A DNA stretch of 64,000 nt, from positions 1 through 64,000 of the forward strand of contig CAJTXA010000013.1 in NCBI GenBank assembly GCA_910579865.1, read 5' to 3'. Below the pieces are notes generated by a model that saw only the letters and a program-made list of their open reading frames with translations, was not told the origin of the DNA and did not search any database. Every line of letters begins with the position of its first letter. Within the stretch, counting starts at the first letter, position 1. This stretch comes from an uncultured Lachnospiraceae bacterium. GTDB lineage: Bacteria; Bacillota; Clostridia; Lachnospirales; Lachnospiraceae. The translations under genes were made by a program, and so were the position numbers. Positions 8,371-17,110 of this stretch are shown in pieces.

Positions 8371-8404
8371 AAGTTAGTATATTCTAACTTGTATTTTTTG
8401 TCAA
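8371..8404 (-). promoter_or_regulatory. feoB promoter with overlapping palindromic operator
   Basis: Minus-strand TTGACA (8404-8399), 17-base spacer and TATACT (8381-8376) form a strong promoter. AAGTTAGTATATTCTAACTT at 8371-8390 is a dyad with perfect 7-base arms that covers the -10. A repressor bound there would block RNA polymerase; a DtxR-family metal regulator is the natural candidate for an iron transporter. Confidence 0.65.
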
Positions 8405-8439
8405 TCCTCTTATTGATTATTTTTTCTCAATTTCTTTCT

Positions 8440-8979
8440 TTAAAATTCTTCCATCATCTGAAAAAATGCTAAAATATCCTCTATACTAACTGGTTTCATC
8501 CAATTTGCATCTACCCCTACATCATAACGCCGAATTTTCTGCTGCAGATTGTAATAATTATAATCTTCATGATTATGTTGATGTCCATGCAGATGAAAGG
8601 TTCCCTTATAAAATCCATTCCACTCCAAAATAGGATAATGGCACAAAATAAAACGTGTATTTTGATAAGTCAGCTCATGATAATCCTTTATCCACTGAAA
8701 AAATCTCTCTTTTTCAAAAATTGAATTCTCCAAAAAACTATCATGATTTCCTCGTACCAAATATTTTATCCCCTTTAATTGTGATAAAACTTCTGTTGCA
8801 TATTTGGCTCCTTTCATTGTTATATCTCCTAAGATATACACTTCATCGATTGCCTTTACTTTATTATTCCAATTATTTATAAGTTTCTGATTCATCTCTT
8901 CACAGCTAAAAAACGGACGATTTGTATGTTTTATAATTTTATCATGGAAAAAATGTAAATCTGATGTGAAATAGATCAC
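8440..8979 (-). CDS. Calcineurin-like metallophosphoesterase
   Basis: The protein (about 179 residues) carries the metallophosphoesterase motifs in order: TSDLHFFHD (DxH), ILGDIT (GDxx), VRGNHDS (GNHD), CHYP and HLHGHQHNH (GHxH). It should bind two metals and hydrolyse a phosphoester; the substrate is unknown. It resembles the small phage/YfcE-like phosphohydrolases. The GTG at 8979 is chosen because AGGAG lies 8 bases upstream; a GTG at 8988 overlaps that Shine-Dalgarno. It is upstream of and codirectional with feoB but separated from it by feoB's own promoter. Confidence 0.85.
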   Translation of the reverse strand: MIYFTSDLHFFHDKIIKHTNRPFFSCEEMNQKLINNWNNKVKAIDEVYILGDITMKGAKYATEVLSQLKGIKYLVRGNHDSFLENSIFEKERFFQWIKDYHELTYQNTRFILCHYPILEWNGFYKGTFHLHGHQHNHEDYNYYNLQQKIRRYDVGVDANWMKPVSIEDILAFFQMMEEF

Positions 8980-9138
8980 TTCTATCACTCCTATCTTTCT
9001 TTTTAAAGCTTATTTCTTATCTTAACATAACTCTTTTTTATTTTCCAGAAAATTATAAATTACAATTTATTATTTTTCAATCACAACTGTTTTACAGTTA
9101 CTTTAAAAGACTTATAAAAAATAGATATTCTTTTATTA

Positions 9139-9166
9139 TTGCAAAAAAGGAAAAAAAGAATATAAT
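9139..9166 (+). promoter_or_regulatory. Sigma-A promoter of the NADAR-like gene
   Basis: TTGCAA (9139-9144), 16-base spacer and TATAAT (9161-9166), 26 bases upstream of the TTG start. Confidence 0.6.
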
Positions 9167-9192
9167 AATTTTTAAAAAAAGGAGATGATTTT

Positions 9193-9846
9193 TTGGCAAT
9201 TCGTCCGGTATTTGTTGTATCACTTGATTCACAATATTGTATTCGAGAAAATATTGAATTTGAATATTTCAATGGCTTTTCAGACCAACAAAAAAAGAGG
9301 TGTATTCGCAGTCTACACCAAGCCTATCAAAAAAAACACCCTGAAAAACGAGTATTAGAAATTTCAAGCAAATCAGAAGAGGAATTAGGAATAAAATTAA
9401 GTGCCTTCCAGCTAATGGCAACACTACAAAATGGAAAAAAATGCTCAGTAGAATCTGCTTTTCAAGCCAGTAAAACATTTGAAAATGGTGGACCTTATCT
9501 TGATCTGTTAGAAGTTTCTCCAAAGGCAGCTAAAAAAGAAGAACGCCTTAAAAATAGCGGAAAGCTTCTTTCTTTTTCTTTTGATGGACAAATCTTTCCA
9601 ATCGAACCGAAAACTTATTTTTATCATTGGCTTTATATTCATGCCCTTCATACTTATCCTAAATTAACAGAAGCACTTATTCATTATGATGCCTTTACTG
9701 ATATTGTATTTAATCCGCAAAAATCCATTAACTGTCAAGCAGAAGCTGCTGCTATTTATGTATCATTACAAAAACAAGGACTTTTACAAGATGCTCTAAA
9801 AGATAGAGAAACCTTTTTAAAAATTGTATACCATCTTTCCTCTTAA
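9193..9846 (+). CDS. NADAR-like protein (probable ADP-ribosyl hydrolase), no toxin partner seen
   Basis: The 217-residue protein starts at a TTG preceded by AAGGAGATGA. The segment SVESAFQASKTFENGGPYLDL matches the NADAR core (x-VExxFQxxKxF), and FTDIVFNPQKSINCQAEAAA is the conserved C-terminal signature I associate with the NADAR subgroup linked to DarT1 toxins. NADAR proteins remove ADP-ribose from guanine in DNA and act as antitoxins to DarT-type transferases. Neither neighbour is a DarT: feoB and a phosphoesterase lie on one side, a symporter on the other. It may be an orphan antitoxin, serve a transferase encoded elsewhere, or have another substrate. The family assignment is from memory of motifs. 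Confidence 0.55.
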   Translation: MAIRPVFVVSLDSQYCIRENIEFEYFNGFSDQQKKRCIRSLHQAYQKKHPEKRVLEISSKSEEELGIKLSAFQLMATLQNGKKCSVESAFQASKTFENGGPYLDLLEVSPKAAKKEERLKNSGKLLSFSFDGQIFPIEPKTYFYHWLYIHALHTYPKLTEALIHYDAFTDIVFNPQKSINCQAEAAAIYVSLQKQGLLQDALKDRETFLKIVYHLSS

Positions 9847-9887
9847 TCTATGAAAAACTATCAATACAACACCTTTCTTTCCCTTCT

Positions 9888-9937
9888 TAACCCACAAATA
9901 GAAACATATCTTTTTTCAACTATCTATCTGTGGGCTA
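9888..9937 (+). terminator. Long hairpin downstream of the NADAR-like gene
   Basis: TAACCCACAAATAGA and TCTATCTGTGGGCTA pair over 15 positions with two G-U-type mismatches and a loop of about 20 bases. There is no strong T-run, so it may be an accessory stem of the terminator at 9951-9980. Confidence 0.35.
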
Positions 9938-9948
9938 AGATAAAATCT

Positions 9949-9980
9949 TTAAGTTAGAAGACTTCGTTTTCTAACTTTTT
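9949..9980. terminator. Terminator between convergent genes
   Basis: AAGTTAGAA and TTCTAACTT flank a short loop and are followed by TTTTT on the plus strand. It overlaps the 3' end of the symporter gene coming from the other side. Confidence 0.7.
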
Positions 9981-11388
9981 ATCCATTCTCTCCAATCCTT
10001 TTTAAATAATCTTTTGTATCTTTCAAAACAATCCTCCCAAGAAAAGTCAGTGCAATTAAATTGGGAATTGCCATTAAGGCATTCATATTATCTGCAATTC
10101 GCCAAACCACATCCATACGCATCACACATCCTAACAAAACGGAAAACACATATAGCACTTTATAAGCATATAGATAACGCTGTCCCAAAAGATAAACCAC
10201 ACATTGTTCCCCATAGTGTGACCATGCAATAATAGTAGCAAATGCAAATATCACTGTTGCAAAAGTCAGAAAGTTCTGTCCAAATTCTCCAAGTACAGAA
10301 GAAAATGCATCCGTAGCAAGTGTAGCTCCATCTGGCAAAGCCAAAACGCCCTGTCCCTTTACTGCATGGTAAATCTGTACATCATATACACCAGAAGTTA
10401 AAATTACTAATGCTGTTAATGTACAGACTACTATCGTATCCAGCAAAACTTCAAAGATTCCCCACATTCCCTGTTCAACTCCCTCTTGTGTAGAAGAAGC
10501 TGTATGAGCGATAACAGAACTTCCAATCCCTGCCTCATTTGAAAATACTCCCCGCATAACTCCTGTTCGAAGTGCTGTCTTTAAATAATAGCCTCCAATT
10601 CCTCCCAATATCGGTTTCGGTCGAAACGCATAAACAAAAATAGACCAAAACGCCGCTGGTACTTTTGTTAGATTCGCTCCAATTACTATAAAACAAGCCA
10701 GCATATAAAATATCGACATAACAGGAATTAAAACTGCCGAAAGCTTTCCAATCCGTTCTACTCCGCCAATAATCACAAAGGCAATTAAACCAGCCGCTAC
10801 AAATCCTGTTACTAATACTGGAATATCAAATGTATAATTTAAAATCTCTGCCATAGAATTTCCCTGCGTCATATTTCCCATTGCGAAAGAACCTACAATG
10901 CAAATAATAGAAAAACAAGCCGATAAAAAAGGTGACTTTAATCCTTCTTTTAAATAGACCATTGGTCCGCCTACCCAATTTCCTTGCTTATCTCGATACC
11001 GATAGTGAAATCCTAATACAATTTCTGCATACTTTGTCATCGCTCCCAAAAGAGCAGATACCCACATCCAAAAAATTGCACCAGGTCCTCCAGCTGTCAA
11101 TGCGGTTGCAACTCCTACGATATTACCAATTCCCATACTGCCGGCAAGTGCAGCCGACATTGCTTGAAAAGGAGAAAGACTTTGTTTTTCATTTTTTGTT
11201 TTCTGAGATTTTAGTAAAGATCCAAGTGTCATAGACAACCAAAGACGAATATGTAGAAATTGAAAAAAATTTGTCTGTATTGTATAAAAAAGACCAATCA
11301 AAAAAAAGGCCAGAAGCATTGCATTTCCCCATAAGAACTGCTCAATATGCTGTATTGCATTGAAAAATACAGTAGATAGGAAACCCAT
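9979..11388 (-). CDS. Sodium:alanine/glycine symporter (AGCS family)
   Basis: The 469-residue polytopic membrane protein has the AGCS signatures: GSMGIGNIVGVATALTAGGP near residue 85, KYAEIVLGFHYR, VFSNEAGIGSSVIAHTASS near 280, and about 11 hydrophobic segments. AGCS carriers import alanine or glycine with Na+ (AlsT/AgcS type). The length is typical. It is transcribed alone; the 370-base region upstream carries several hairpins. I looked for a glycine riboswitch there, which is common ahead of this family, and did not find its conserved core. Confidence 0.93.
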   Translation of the reverse strand: MGFLSTVFFNAIQHIEQFLWGNAMLLAFFLIGLFYTIQTNFFQFLHIRLWLSMTLGSLLKSQKTKNEKQSLSPFQAMSAALAGSMGIGNIVGVATALTAGGPGAIFWMWVSALLGAMTKYAEIVLGFHYRYRDKQGNWVGGPMVYLKEGLKSPFLSACFSIICIVGSFAMGNMTQGNSMAEILNYTFDIPVLVTGFVAAGLIAFVIIGGVERIGKLSAVLIPVMSIFYMLACFIVIGANLTKVPAAFWSIFVYAFRPKPILGGIGGYYLKTALRTGVMRGVFSNEAGIGSSVIAHTASSTQEGVEQGMWGIFEVLLDTIVVCTLTALVILTSGVYDVQIYHAVKGQGVLALPDGATLATDAFSSVLGEFGQNFLTFATVIFAFATIIAWSHYGEQCVVYLLGQRYLYAYKVLYVFSVLLGCVMRMDVVWRIADNMNALMAIPNLIALTFLGRIVLKDTKDYLKRIGENG

Positions 11389-11489
11389 ATCAATTGTTGT
11401 CCCTTCTTTTTCTTCTTTCCTACTTTATGCTTGGATTTTTATTCTTATGAAAGAAATTTCCCGTCCACTTTTTTAAATGAAAACTTTTA

Positions 11490-11526
11490 TAAAAAAGGAA
11501 AGTGCGAAACAAAGCTGCTTCACACT
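11490..11526 (-). terminator. Terminator or attenuator upstream of the symporter
   Basis: Minus-strand AGTGTGAAGC pairs with GTTTCGCACT using G-U pairs around a 6-base loop and is followed by TTCCTTTTTT. It could terminate glnN read-through or attenuate the symporter mRNA. Confidence 0.5.
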
Positions 11527-11557
11527 GTAGATAGATAACATATAAATAAAGGGAGGA

Positions 11558-11583
11558 GAGCAAGTGACTTTTATCACTTGCTC
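11558..11583. repeat. Perfect 10-bp inverted repeat
   Basis: GAGCAAGTGA and TCACTTGCTC flank a 6-base loop. No T-run follows on either strand, so it is either an operator or an mRNA stem in the symporter leader. Confidence 0.5.
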
Positions 11584-11762
11584 GTATTATGAAAAAATTT
11601 ATAGTATATAGTAATGAGTTACTACGTAACTGGCTTCTGTTGTTTTATTGCTTTAACCATAATGTGATTATATAAACGAAACATGAAGAAATCATGTTTA
11701 TAATGTAAAAGGTTTTTAAATGTTGTATGAACGAAATATGAACGTCCTTCTAAAAAATTTTT

Positions 11763-13898
11763 TTAAACCCCAAACATTAAATCTCCATAAGAAGGAACTG
11801 GCCATGCTTCCTTATCTACTAACATCTCTAATTGGTCAATCGGTTTACGTAATGCATCCATAGCAGGAAATACCATATCCTTATAAGCAAACGCCTTTTC
11901 CTTTGCACAAGCTTGAGCTGATGCTTCTGCTGTTACATCATTTAGTCTTCCAAGAGCTGCCTTTGCTTCAGCCAATAATGCAGAAACTTCTATCAGTAAT
12001 TCCTTCTGCACACTGGTATCTGCTTCCTCACAAGCATCTCTAACTGCACTTAATGAATTTGCCAGTGTTGTCGTATATTTCACTACAGCAGGAATAAACT
12101 GCTTTGTCGCCATATCAATCATAGTCAAAGCCTCAATATTAATACTCTTTGCATATGTTTCATATAAAATTTCCTCCCTTGATTCTAACTCTGCTTTTGT
12201 AAAGATTGCAAATTTTTCAAATAGGCGAACCGCCTTCTCTGTTGTCAATGTAGCAGTGGCTTCCACCATAGATTTAATATTAGGAAGTCCTCTTCTTTCT
12301 GCCTCTTCTACCCAATCCTCAGAGTAACCATCTCCATTAAATACAATCCTTTGATGTTTTGTCATATATTCTTTAATTAAATCATGTACTGCTACTTCGA
12401 AATCACTCGCCTGTTCCAAAATATCTGCTGCCTCACAGAAAGCTTCTGCAATAATTGCATTTAATGTTGTATTTGGACTTGCTATTGAATCAGAAGATCC
12501 AACCATACGAAATTCAAATTTATTTCCAGTAAATGCAAATGGAGAGGTTCGATTGCGATCTGTAGCATCTTTATCCAGATCTGGTAACGTAGATACACCT
12601 GTTTGCAATTTCCCACCATGCAAGCTATGTGTTGCCTCTCCGGTTTCCACTAGCTGTTTTACTACATCTTCTAACTGCTCTCCAAGAAACATAGAAATAA
12701 TTGCAGGAGGTGCCTCATTTGCTCCTAACCTATGATCGTTTCCTACATCCGAGGCAGACTGACGAAGCAAATCTGCATGAATATCTACTGCTTTCATAAT
12801 ACATGCCAGTACCAATAAAAATTGAATATTTTCATTTGGTGTATCTCCTGGATCTAACAGATTAATTCCATTATCTGTTGTCAAAGACCAATTATCATGT
12901 TTTCCAGAGCCATTGACACCAGCAAATGGCTTTTCATGCAAAAGACAAGCCATTCCATGATTTTCTGCCACTCGCTTCATTGTTTCCATAATAAGCTGAT
13001 TGTGATCCACAGCAATATTTGCCGTTTCATAAATTGGAGCCAATTCATGTTGTGCAGGAGCAACTTCATTATGTTGTGTCTTTGCTGTCACTCCCAATTT
13101 CCAAAGTTCCTCATTTAGCTCCTTCATATAGCTACCAATTCGCTCACGAATTACACCAAAATAATGATCTTCCATCTCCTGTCCTTTTGGAGCTGGTGCA
13201 CCAAATAAAGTACGGCCTGTATAAATTAAATCCTTTCTTTGTAGATATTTCTTTCTATCCACCAAAAAATACTCTTGTTCTGGACCAACGGAAGGAGTTA
13301 CTTTTGTTGCTTTTGTATTCCCAAATAGATGAACAATTCGAAGCGCTTGTTGGCTCACTGCCTCCATCGAACGAAGCAATGGAGTTTTTTTATCTAATGC
13401 CTCTCCTTTATAAGAGCAAAATGCAGTTGGAATACAAAGAATAGAACCAATTGCTCCTTGTTTAATAAATGCCGGAGAAGTGCAATCCCATGCAGTATAG
13501 CCTCTTGCTTCAAAGGTTGCTCGCAATCCACCAGAAGGAAATGAAGAAGCATCTGGCTCTCCCTTAATCAATTCCTTCCCTGAAAATTCCATTAACATCT
13601 TACCCTCTTGGTCTGGATGTGTAACAAAAGAATCATGTTTTTCTGCTGTAATTCCTGTTAAAGGCTGAAACCAATGTGTATAATGTGTTGCTCCTTTTTC
13701 AACTGCCCAATCTTTCATCGCTTTTGCAACTACATCTGCAGCAGCTAGTGATAACTCTCCTCCACATTCCATCACATGCTTTACTTCATTAAATACCTTT
13801 CTAGTCAAACGTTCTTTCATCTTTCCAAGTGTAAATACATTCTCGCCAAAAATCTTTTCTACATTTACAATTTCGTCCATTTTTTCATTCTCCTTCAA
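11763..13898 (-). CDS. glnN: Type III glutamine synthetase (GSIII)
   Basis: The 711-residue protein is far longer than GSI (about 450) and matches GSIII in size and sequence: THYTHWFQPLTG, KGEPDASSFPSGG, GPEQEYFLVD, KTQHNEVAPAQHE, NGSGKHDNWS and RNRTSPFAFTGNKFEFR. The HNEVAPAQHE and GSGKH stretches carry metal and substrate ligands. It condenses glutamate and ammonia with ATP to make glutamine in the cytoplasm. GSIII is common in gut Bacteroidetes and some Clostridia. It is monocistronic by spacing. Confidence 0.96.
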   Translation of the reverse strand: MKENEKMDEIVNVEKIFGENVFTLGKMKERLTRKVFNEVKHVMECGGELSLAAADVVAKAMKDWAVEKGATHYTHWFQPLTGITAEKHDSFVTHPDQEGKMLMEFSGKELIKGEPDASSFPSGGLRATFEARGYTAWDCTSPAFIKQGAIGSILCIPTAFCSYKGEALDKKTPLLRSMEAVSQQALRIVHLFGNTKATKVTPSVGPEQEYFLVDRKKYLQRKDLIYTGRTLFGAPAPKGQEMEDHYFGVIRERIGSYMKELNEELWKLGVTAKTQHNEVAPAQHELAPIYETANIAVDHNQLIMETMKRVAENHGMACLLHEKPFAGVNGSGKHDNWSLTTDNGINLLDPGDTPNENIQFLLVLACIMKAVDIHADLLRQSASDVGNDHRLGANEAPPAIISMFLGEQLEDVVKQLVETGEATHSLHGGKLQTGVSTLPDLDKDATDRNRTSPFAFTGNKFEFRMVGSSDSIASPNTTLNAIIAEAFCEAADILEQASDFEVAVHDLIKEYMTKHQRIVFNGDGYSEDWVEEAERRGLPNIKSMVEATATLTTEKAVRLFEKFAIFTKAELESREEILYETYAKSINIEALTMIDMATKQFIPAVVKYTTTLANSLSAVRDACEEADTSVQKELLIEVSALLAEAKAALGRLNDVTAEASAQACAKEKAFAYKDMVFPAMDALRKPIDQLEMLVDKEAWPVPSYGDLMFGV

Positions 13899-13936
13899 CT
13901 GCTCTTACAATTGGTAAAGGATTTTTTATGTATACT

Positions 13937-13981
13937 TACGAAAAGGCGCTCTTATAGCACTAACTACAAGAACGCCTTTGT
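13937..13981 (-). terminator. Terminator of fba
   Basis: Minus-strand AAGGCGTTCTTGTAG pairs with CTATAAGAGCGCCTT (two mismatches) and is followed by TTTT. It lies between the fba stop and the glnN start. Confidence 0.7.
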
Positions 13982-14073
13982 TCCATTACTCAATTGTAAA
14001 TTTATTTATTTCGAAAATTAGAATACCGCAAAATCGAAAAAAAAGCAAGTATTTTTTTTAGTTCTCTCTTTTT

Positions 14074-14940
14074 TTATTCTGCTTTACCAACAGAACCAAA
14101 TAATTCCATTTTTTCTTTTACAGTTGCTTTAATTGCTTCTGTACCAGGAGCTAACAATTTACGAGGATCAAATCCTTTCCCCTGTTGATCCTTTCCAGCT
14201 TCAATATACTTACGTGTTGCATCAGCAAATGATAACTGACACTCGGTATTTACATTAATCTTCGCTACTCCAAGAGAAATTGCTTTCTTAATCATATCCT
14301 CTGGAATTCCAGTACCGCCATGAAGTACCAAAGGCATATCCCCTGTTAACTTCTGAATTTCATCTAATGTTTCAAAACTCAATCCTTTCCAATTTTCTGG
14401 ATACTTTCCATGAATATTTCCAATTCCTGCTGCCAACATAGTAATGCCTAAATCAGCAATAGACTTACATTCTTGTGGATCTGCAACCTCACCAGCACCA
14501 ACTACACCATCTTCTTCTCCGCCAATTGATCCTACTTCTGCTTCTAAAGATAATCCTTTTTCTTTGCAGATCTTTACTAATTCTGTTGTCTTTGCAATAT
14601 TTTCCTCAATTGGATAATGGGAACCATCAAACATAATAGAAGAAAAACCTGCTTCCACACACTTTAAACATCCTTCATATCCACCATGATCTAGATGAAG
14701 TGCTACTGGAACTGTAATATTCATCTCTTCCATCATTCCCTTTACCATACCTACTACGGTCTTATAACCAGTCATATATTTTCCTGCACCCTCTGAAACA
14801 CCTAAGATAACTGGAGACTTCAGTTCTTGAGCAGTTGATAAGATAGCCTTTGTCCACTCTAAATTGTTGATATTAAACTGACCTACTGCATACTTTCCTG
14901 CCTTCGCCTTCTGAAGCATTTCCTGTGCTGAAACTAACAT
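14074..14940 (-). CDS. fba: Class II fructose-1,6-bisphosphate aldolase
   Basis: The 288-residue protein has the class II aldolase motifs: ALHLDHG (zinc ligand His and catalytic Asp region), FDGSHYPIEENI, EAEVGSIGGEEDG, and VLHGGTGIP with a zinc-binding His. It cleaves FBP to DHAP and GAP in glycolysis. The ATG at 14940 is chosen because GGAGG precedes it; the longer frame from 14961 has no Shine-Dalgarno. Its length is normal for the FbaA/GatY family in Firmicutes. Confidence 0.96.
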   Translation of the reverse strand: MLVSAQEMLQKAKAGKYAVGQFNINNLEWTKAILSTAQELKSPVILGVSEGAGKYMTGYKTVVGMVKGMMEEMNITVPVALHLDHGGYEGCLKCVEAGFSSIMFDGSHYPIEENIAKTTELVKICKEKGLSLEAEVGSIGGEEDGVVGAGEVADPQECKSIADLGITMLAAGIGNIHGKYPENWKGLSFETLDEIQKLTGDMPLVLHGGTGIPEDMIKKAISLGVAKINVNTECQLSFADATRKYIEAGKDQQGKGFDPRKLLAPGTEAIKATVKEKMELFGSVGKAE

Positions 14941-15115
14941 AAATATCCTCCATTCCGCCATATCAATGGCTCTTATTCTATCCCGTTTTGGTACTACACC
15001 GAGTTAGAACTATTATACATCAAAAAATTCCAAAAGGGAAGTCCAATCCTTCAATAATTGTAACATTTCTATTAAATTTCTTATAAAATCTTTTTTAATA
15101 TAATCCATTTTTACC

Positions 15116-15144
15116 GTGACATTTTCCAAATTTTGTAGTATAAT
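15116..15144 (+). promoter_or_regulatory. Promoter of the FliD-like gene
   Basis: GTGACA (15116-15121), 17-base spacer, TATAAT (15139-15144). This is a sigma-A-type promoter, unlike the sigma-D promoters of fliC and flaG. Confidence 0.6.
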
Positions 15145-15190
15145 AAAGAAATAGAACGAATAACTATGCACCTAGATAGGAGTGATCAAT

Positions 15191-16474
15191 ATGGTTAGTA
15201 ACGTATATCAGTATTATCTCACCACCTATGCCTACAAGGAAACCACTCACTATGATACACATAAAAAAAGTGAATTGCGTGAGATCTATACCAACATTAT
15301 TAAACAAAACAAAAAATCTCCCCTATATCGGTTCAACTTTACTGACGAGGTGCAGCGCTTTGCCATTGACCTAAAGGAAAATGCACGTTCCTTCCGCAAT
15401 GTGGTTCTAGATGCAACGACAGAGGCCGAATCTGGTACTCTTCTTGCACAGAAAGCTGCTTTTTCTTCTGATGAAGAAACAATATCTGTTACTTATGTAG
15501 GAAACAATCCTGCTCTTGAAGAAGAAGGAGTTGCCTGCAAAATTGAAGTAAAACAGTTAGCACAAAGTCAGATTAACATGGGAGATTTTTTACCGTCAGA
15601 TCGACTAGATTTTCAAACAGGTTCTCATTCCTTTGATCTATCTATTGGAAACAGTACTTATGAATTTCAATTTAAAATATCTGACAGCTCTACTAATTTA
15701 AAAGTTCAAGAAAAACTTGCCCGTCTCGTAAACCGTTCCAATGTTGGATTACGTGCAGAAGTTTTGAAAGACCAAAATGGCAGCAGTGCTTTGCAATTAA
15801 CTAGCACACAAACTGGCATATCTGATAGTATCAATCCTCTCTTTTATTTTTCTGACTTTTCAGATGAAAAAGAGACCTCTTGCATTGAGATGCTTGGCTT
15901 AAACCACGTAGTTAGACATCCTACAAATGCAAGTTTTACTGTAAATGGAGAAGAACGAACTGCTTTCTCTAATCTTGTAACTATAAATCATACGTACCAG
16001 TTAGAATTAAAAGATATTACAGAAGAAGGCAATACCATTCAAATTGGAATGCACCAATCAGCAGAAGCATTGCTTCAACATATGAATCACCTTGTAAATG
16101 GTTTCAACTCCTTATACGATTTATCCAAAGAAGGAGATTGTACTAGTGACCGACTTCATCGTGACCTGAACTATATTACAAAACGATTCCGTTCTACTTT
16201 AGATTCTACTGGACTTACTGTACAGCCAGATGGACATTTAAACGCAGATGAAGCACTAATTATTCAATCTGCCAGTGACGGAACACTAAATGCTGAATTT
16301 GAGCAACTTTCGAATTTCCGCAAAGCATTAATTCGTCAAGTAAATCAAATTTCAATTGATCCATTGGAGTATATTAAGCGTACTATGATCTCCTACCCGA
16401 ATCCAAAGCATACCTACGCAAATGCTTATCAAGTTTCGGTCTATAGTGGGATGATGTTTAATGGGTATATTTAA
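15191..16474 (+). CDS. Stand-alone FliD-like (flagellar cap-related) protein
   Basis: The protein (427 residues) resembles FliD: CKIEVKQLAQSQINMGDFLPS matches the conserved mid-domain following D1, and the coiled C-terminal region (LLQHMNHLVNGFNSLYDLS, LNADEALIIQSASDGTL) matches FliD. It ends in a short unusual tail, SVYSGMMFNGYI. The canonical fliD is at 60806-63340 in the flagellar cluster, so this is a second, shorter and distant copy driven by a housekeeping-type promoter. The start at 15191 follows AGGAG with an 8-base gap. The role could be an alternative cap, an adhesin, or a cell-surface homologue. Confidence 0.7.
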   Translation: MVSNVYQYYLTTYAYKETTHYDTHKKSELREIYTNIIKQNKKSPLYRFNFTDEVQRFAIDLKENARSFRNVVLDATTEAESGTLLAQKAAFSSDEETISVTYVGNNPALEEEGVACKIEVKQLAQSQINMGDFLPSDRLDFQTGSHSFDLSIGNSTYEFQFKISDSSTNLKVQEKLARLVNRSNVGLRAEVLKDQNGSSALQLTSTQTGISDSINPLFYFSDFSDEKETSCIEMLGLNHVVRHPTNASFTVNGEERTAFSNLVTINHTYQLELKDITEEGNTIQIGMHQSAEALLQHMNHLVNGFNSLYDLSKEGDCTSDRLHRDLNYITKRFRSTLDSTGLTVQPDGHLNADEALIIQSASDGTLNAEFEQLSNFRKALIRQVNQISIDPLEYIKRTMISYPNPKHTYANAYQVSVYSGMMFNGYI

Positions 16475-16512
16475 ATGTATAAAATTTATAAACAAAAACT
16501 ATTTTTTAATAT

Positions 16513-16559
16513 AAGGCTGTCGTATTTGTGTTTTTATTCACTTATCCGACAGCCTTTTT
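16513..16559 (+). terminator. Terminator of the FliD-like gene
   Basis: AAGGCTGTCG and CGACAGCCTT form a perfect 10-bp stem, followed by TTT on the plus strand. Confidence 0.8.
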
Positions 16560-16650
16560 CTTTCACACTATAAATATTTTTTCTTTCTTTTACTTTCTTT
16601 ATTTTAATTTTCTTATTTCACTTTTCCTTTTCTATTTTATCCTCTTTTTT

Positions 16651-17025
16651 TCAGTTTCTAATATCTATTGCTTCTATTTTTTTCTTTCTTTTTCTATTTT
16701 GATAGTTTAACATCCGCATTATAAATTCCCAATTTCTTATCAGTGATTGATCGATTATCCATATATAAAGACTATTTTTTTTTGAAAATAACTCTCTTAC
16801 CAAAAGTTTCTCTATTGGCAAATTCAATAAGTTTCCTAATGCAAATAAGTTATCTATATTTGGAATTGTCTGGCCAGAAAACCAACGATAGACTGTTTGT
16901 GGGCAAGAAAGCCCAAGAAAACTTTGCAATTCCGCAACAGATAGATGTCTTTCTTCACAAATCCTTTTTAAATTTAATCCCGTACGTTTCATATCTATAA
17001 CAGGATACTCTTTCTTTTCTAACAT
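16651..17025 (-). CDS. XRE-family HTH regulator
   Basis: The 124-residue protein has one Cro/C1-type HTH at about 14-68: GLNLKRICEERHLSVAELQ, then SCPQTVYRWFSGQTIPNIDNLFALGNLLNLPIEKL. The W-F-S-G-Q-T-I-P segment is typical of short XRE regulators. The C-terminal 45 residues are basic and possibly helical, with no recognisable domain. Target unknown. Confidence 0.8.
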   Translation of the reverse strand: MLEKKEYPVIDMKRTGLNLKRICEERHLSVAELQSFLGLSCPQTVYRWFSGQTIPNIDNLFALGNLLNLPIEKLLVRELFSKKNSLYIWIIDQSLIRNWEFIMRMLNYQNRKRKKKIEAIDIRN

Positions 17026-17110
17026 TTATTTTCCTCTTTTTAAATAAGATTTTTTTATCCTCTGTTTTACCTTACTTTTTAATTTTTTTATTCCAATTCA
17101 TTCCAATTTT

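Larger units (their letters stand above)
11389..11762. other. Intergenic region glnN - AGCS symporter
   Basis: No gene was seen. It holds a near-repeat GTTCATATTTCGTTCATA, an 8-bp hairpin around AACATGA/TTCATGTT, the palindrome AGTTACGTAGTAACT, the hairpin at 11558-11583 and the terminator at 11490-11526. Confidence 0.5.

Noticed and set aside
11389..11762. Glycine riboswitch ahead of the AGCS symporter
   Set aside because: I looked on the minus strand for the conserved glycine aptamer core and did not find it.
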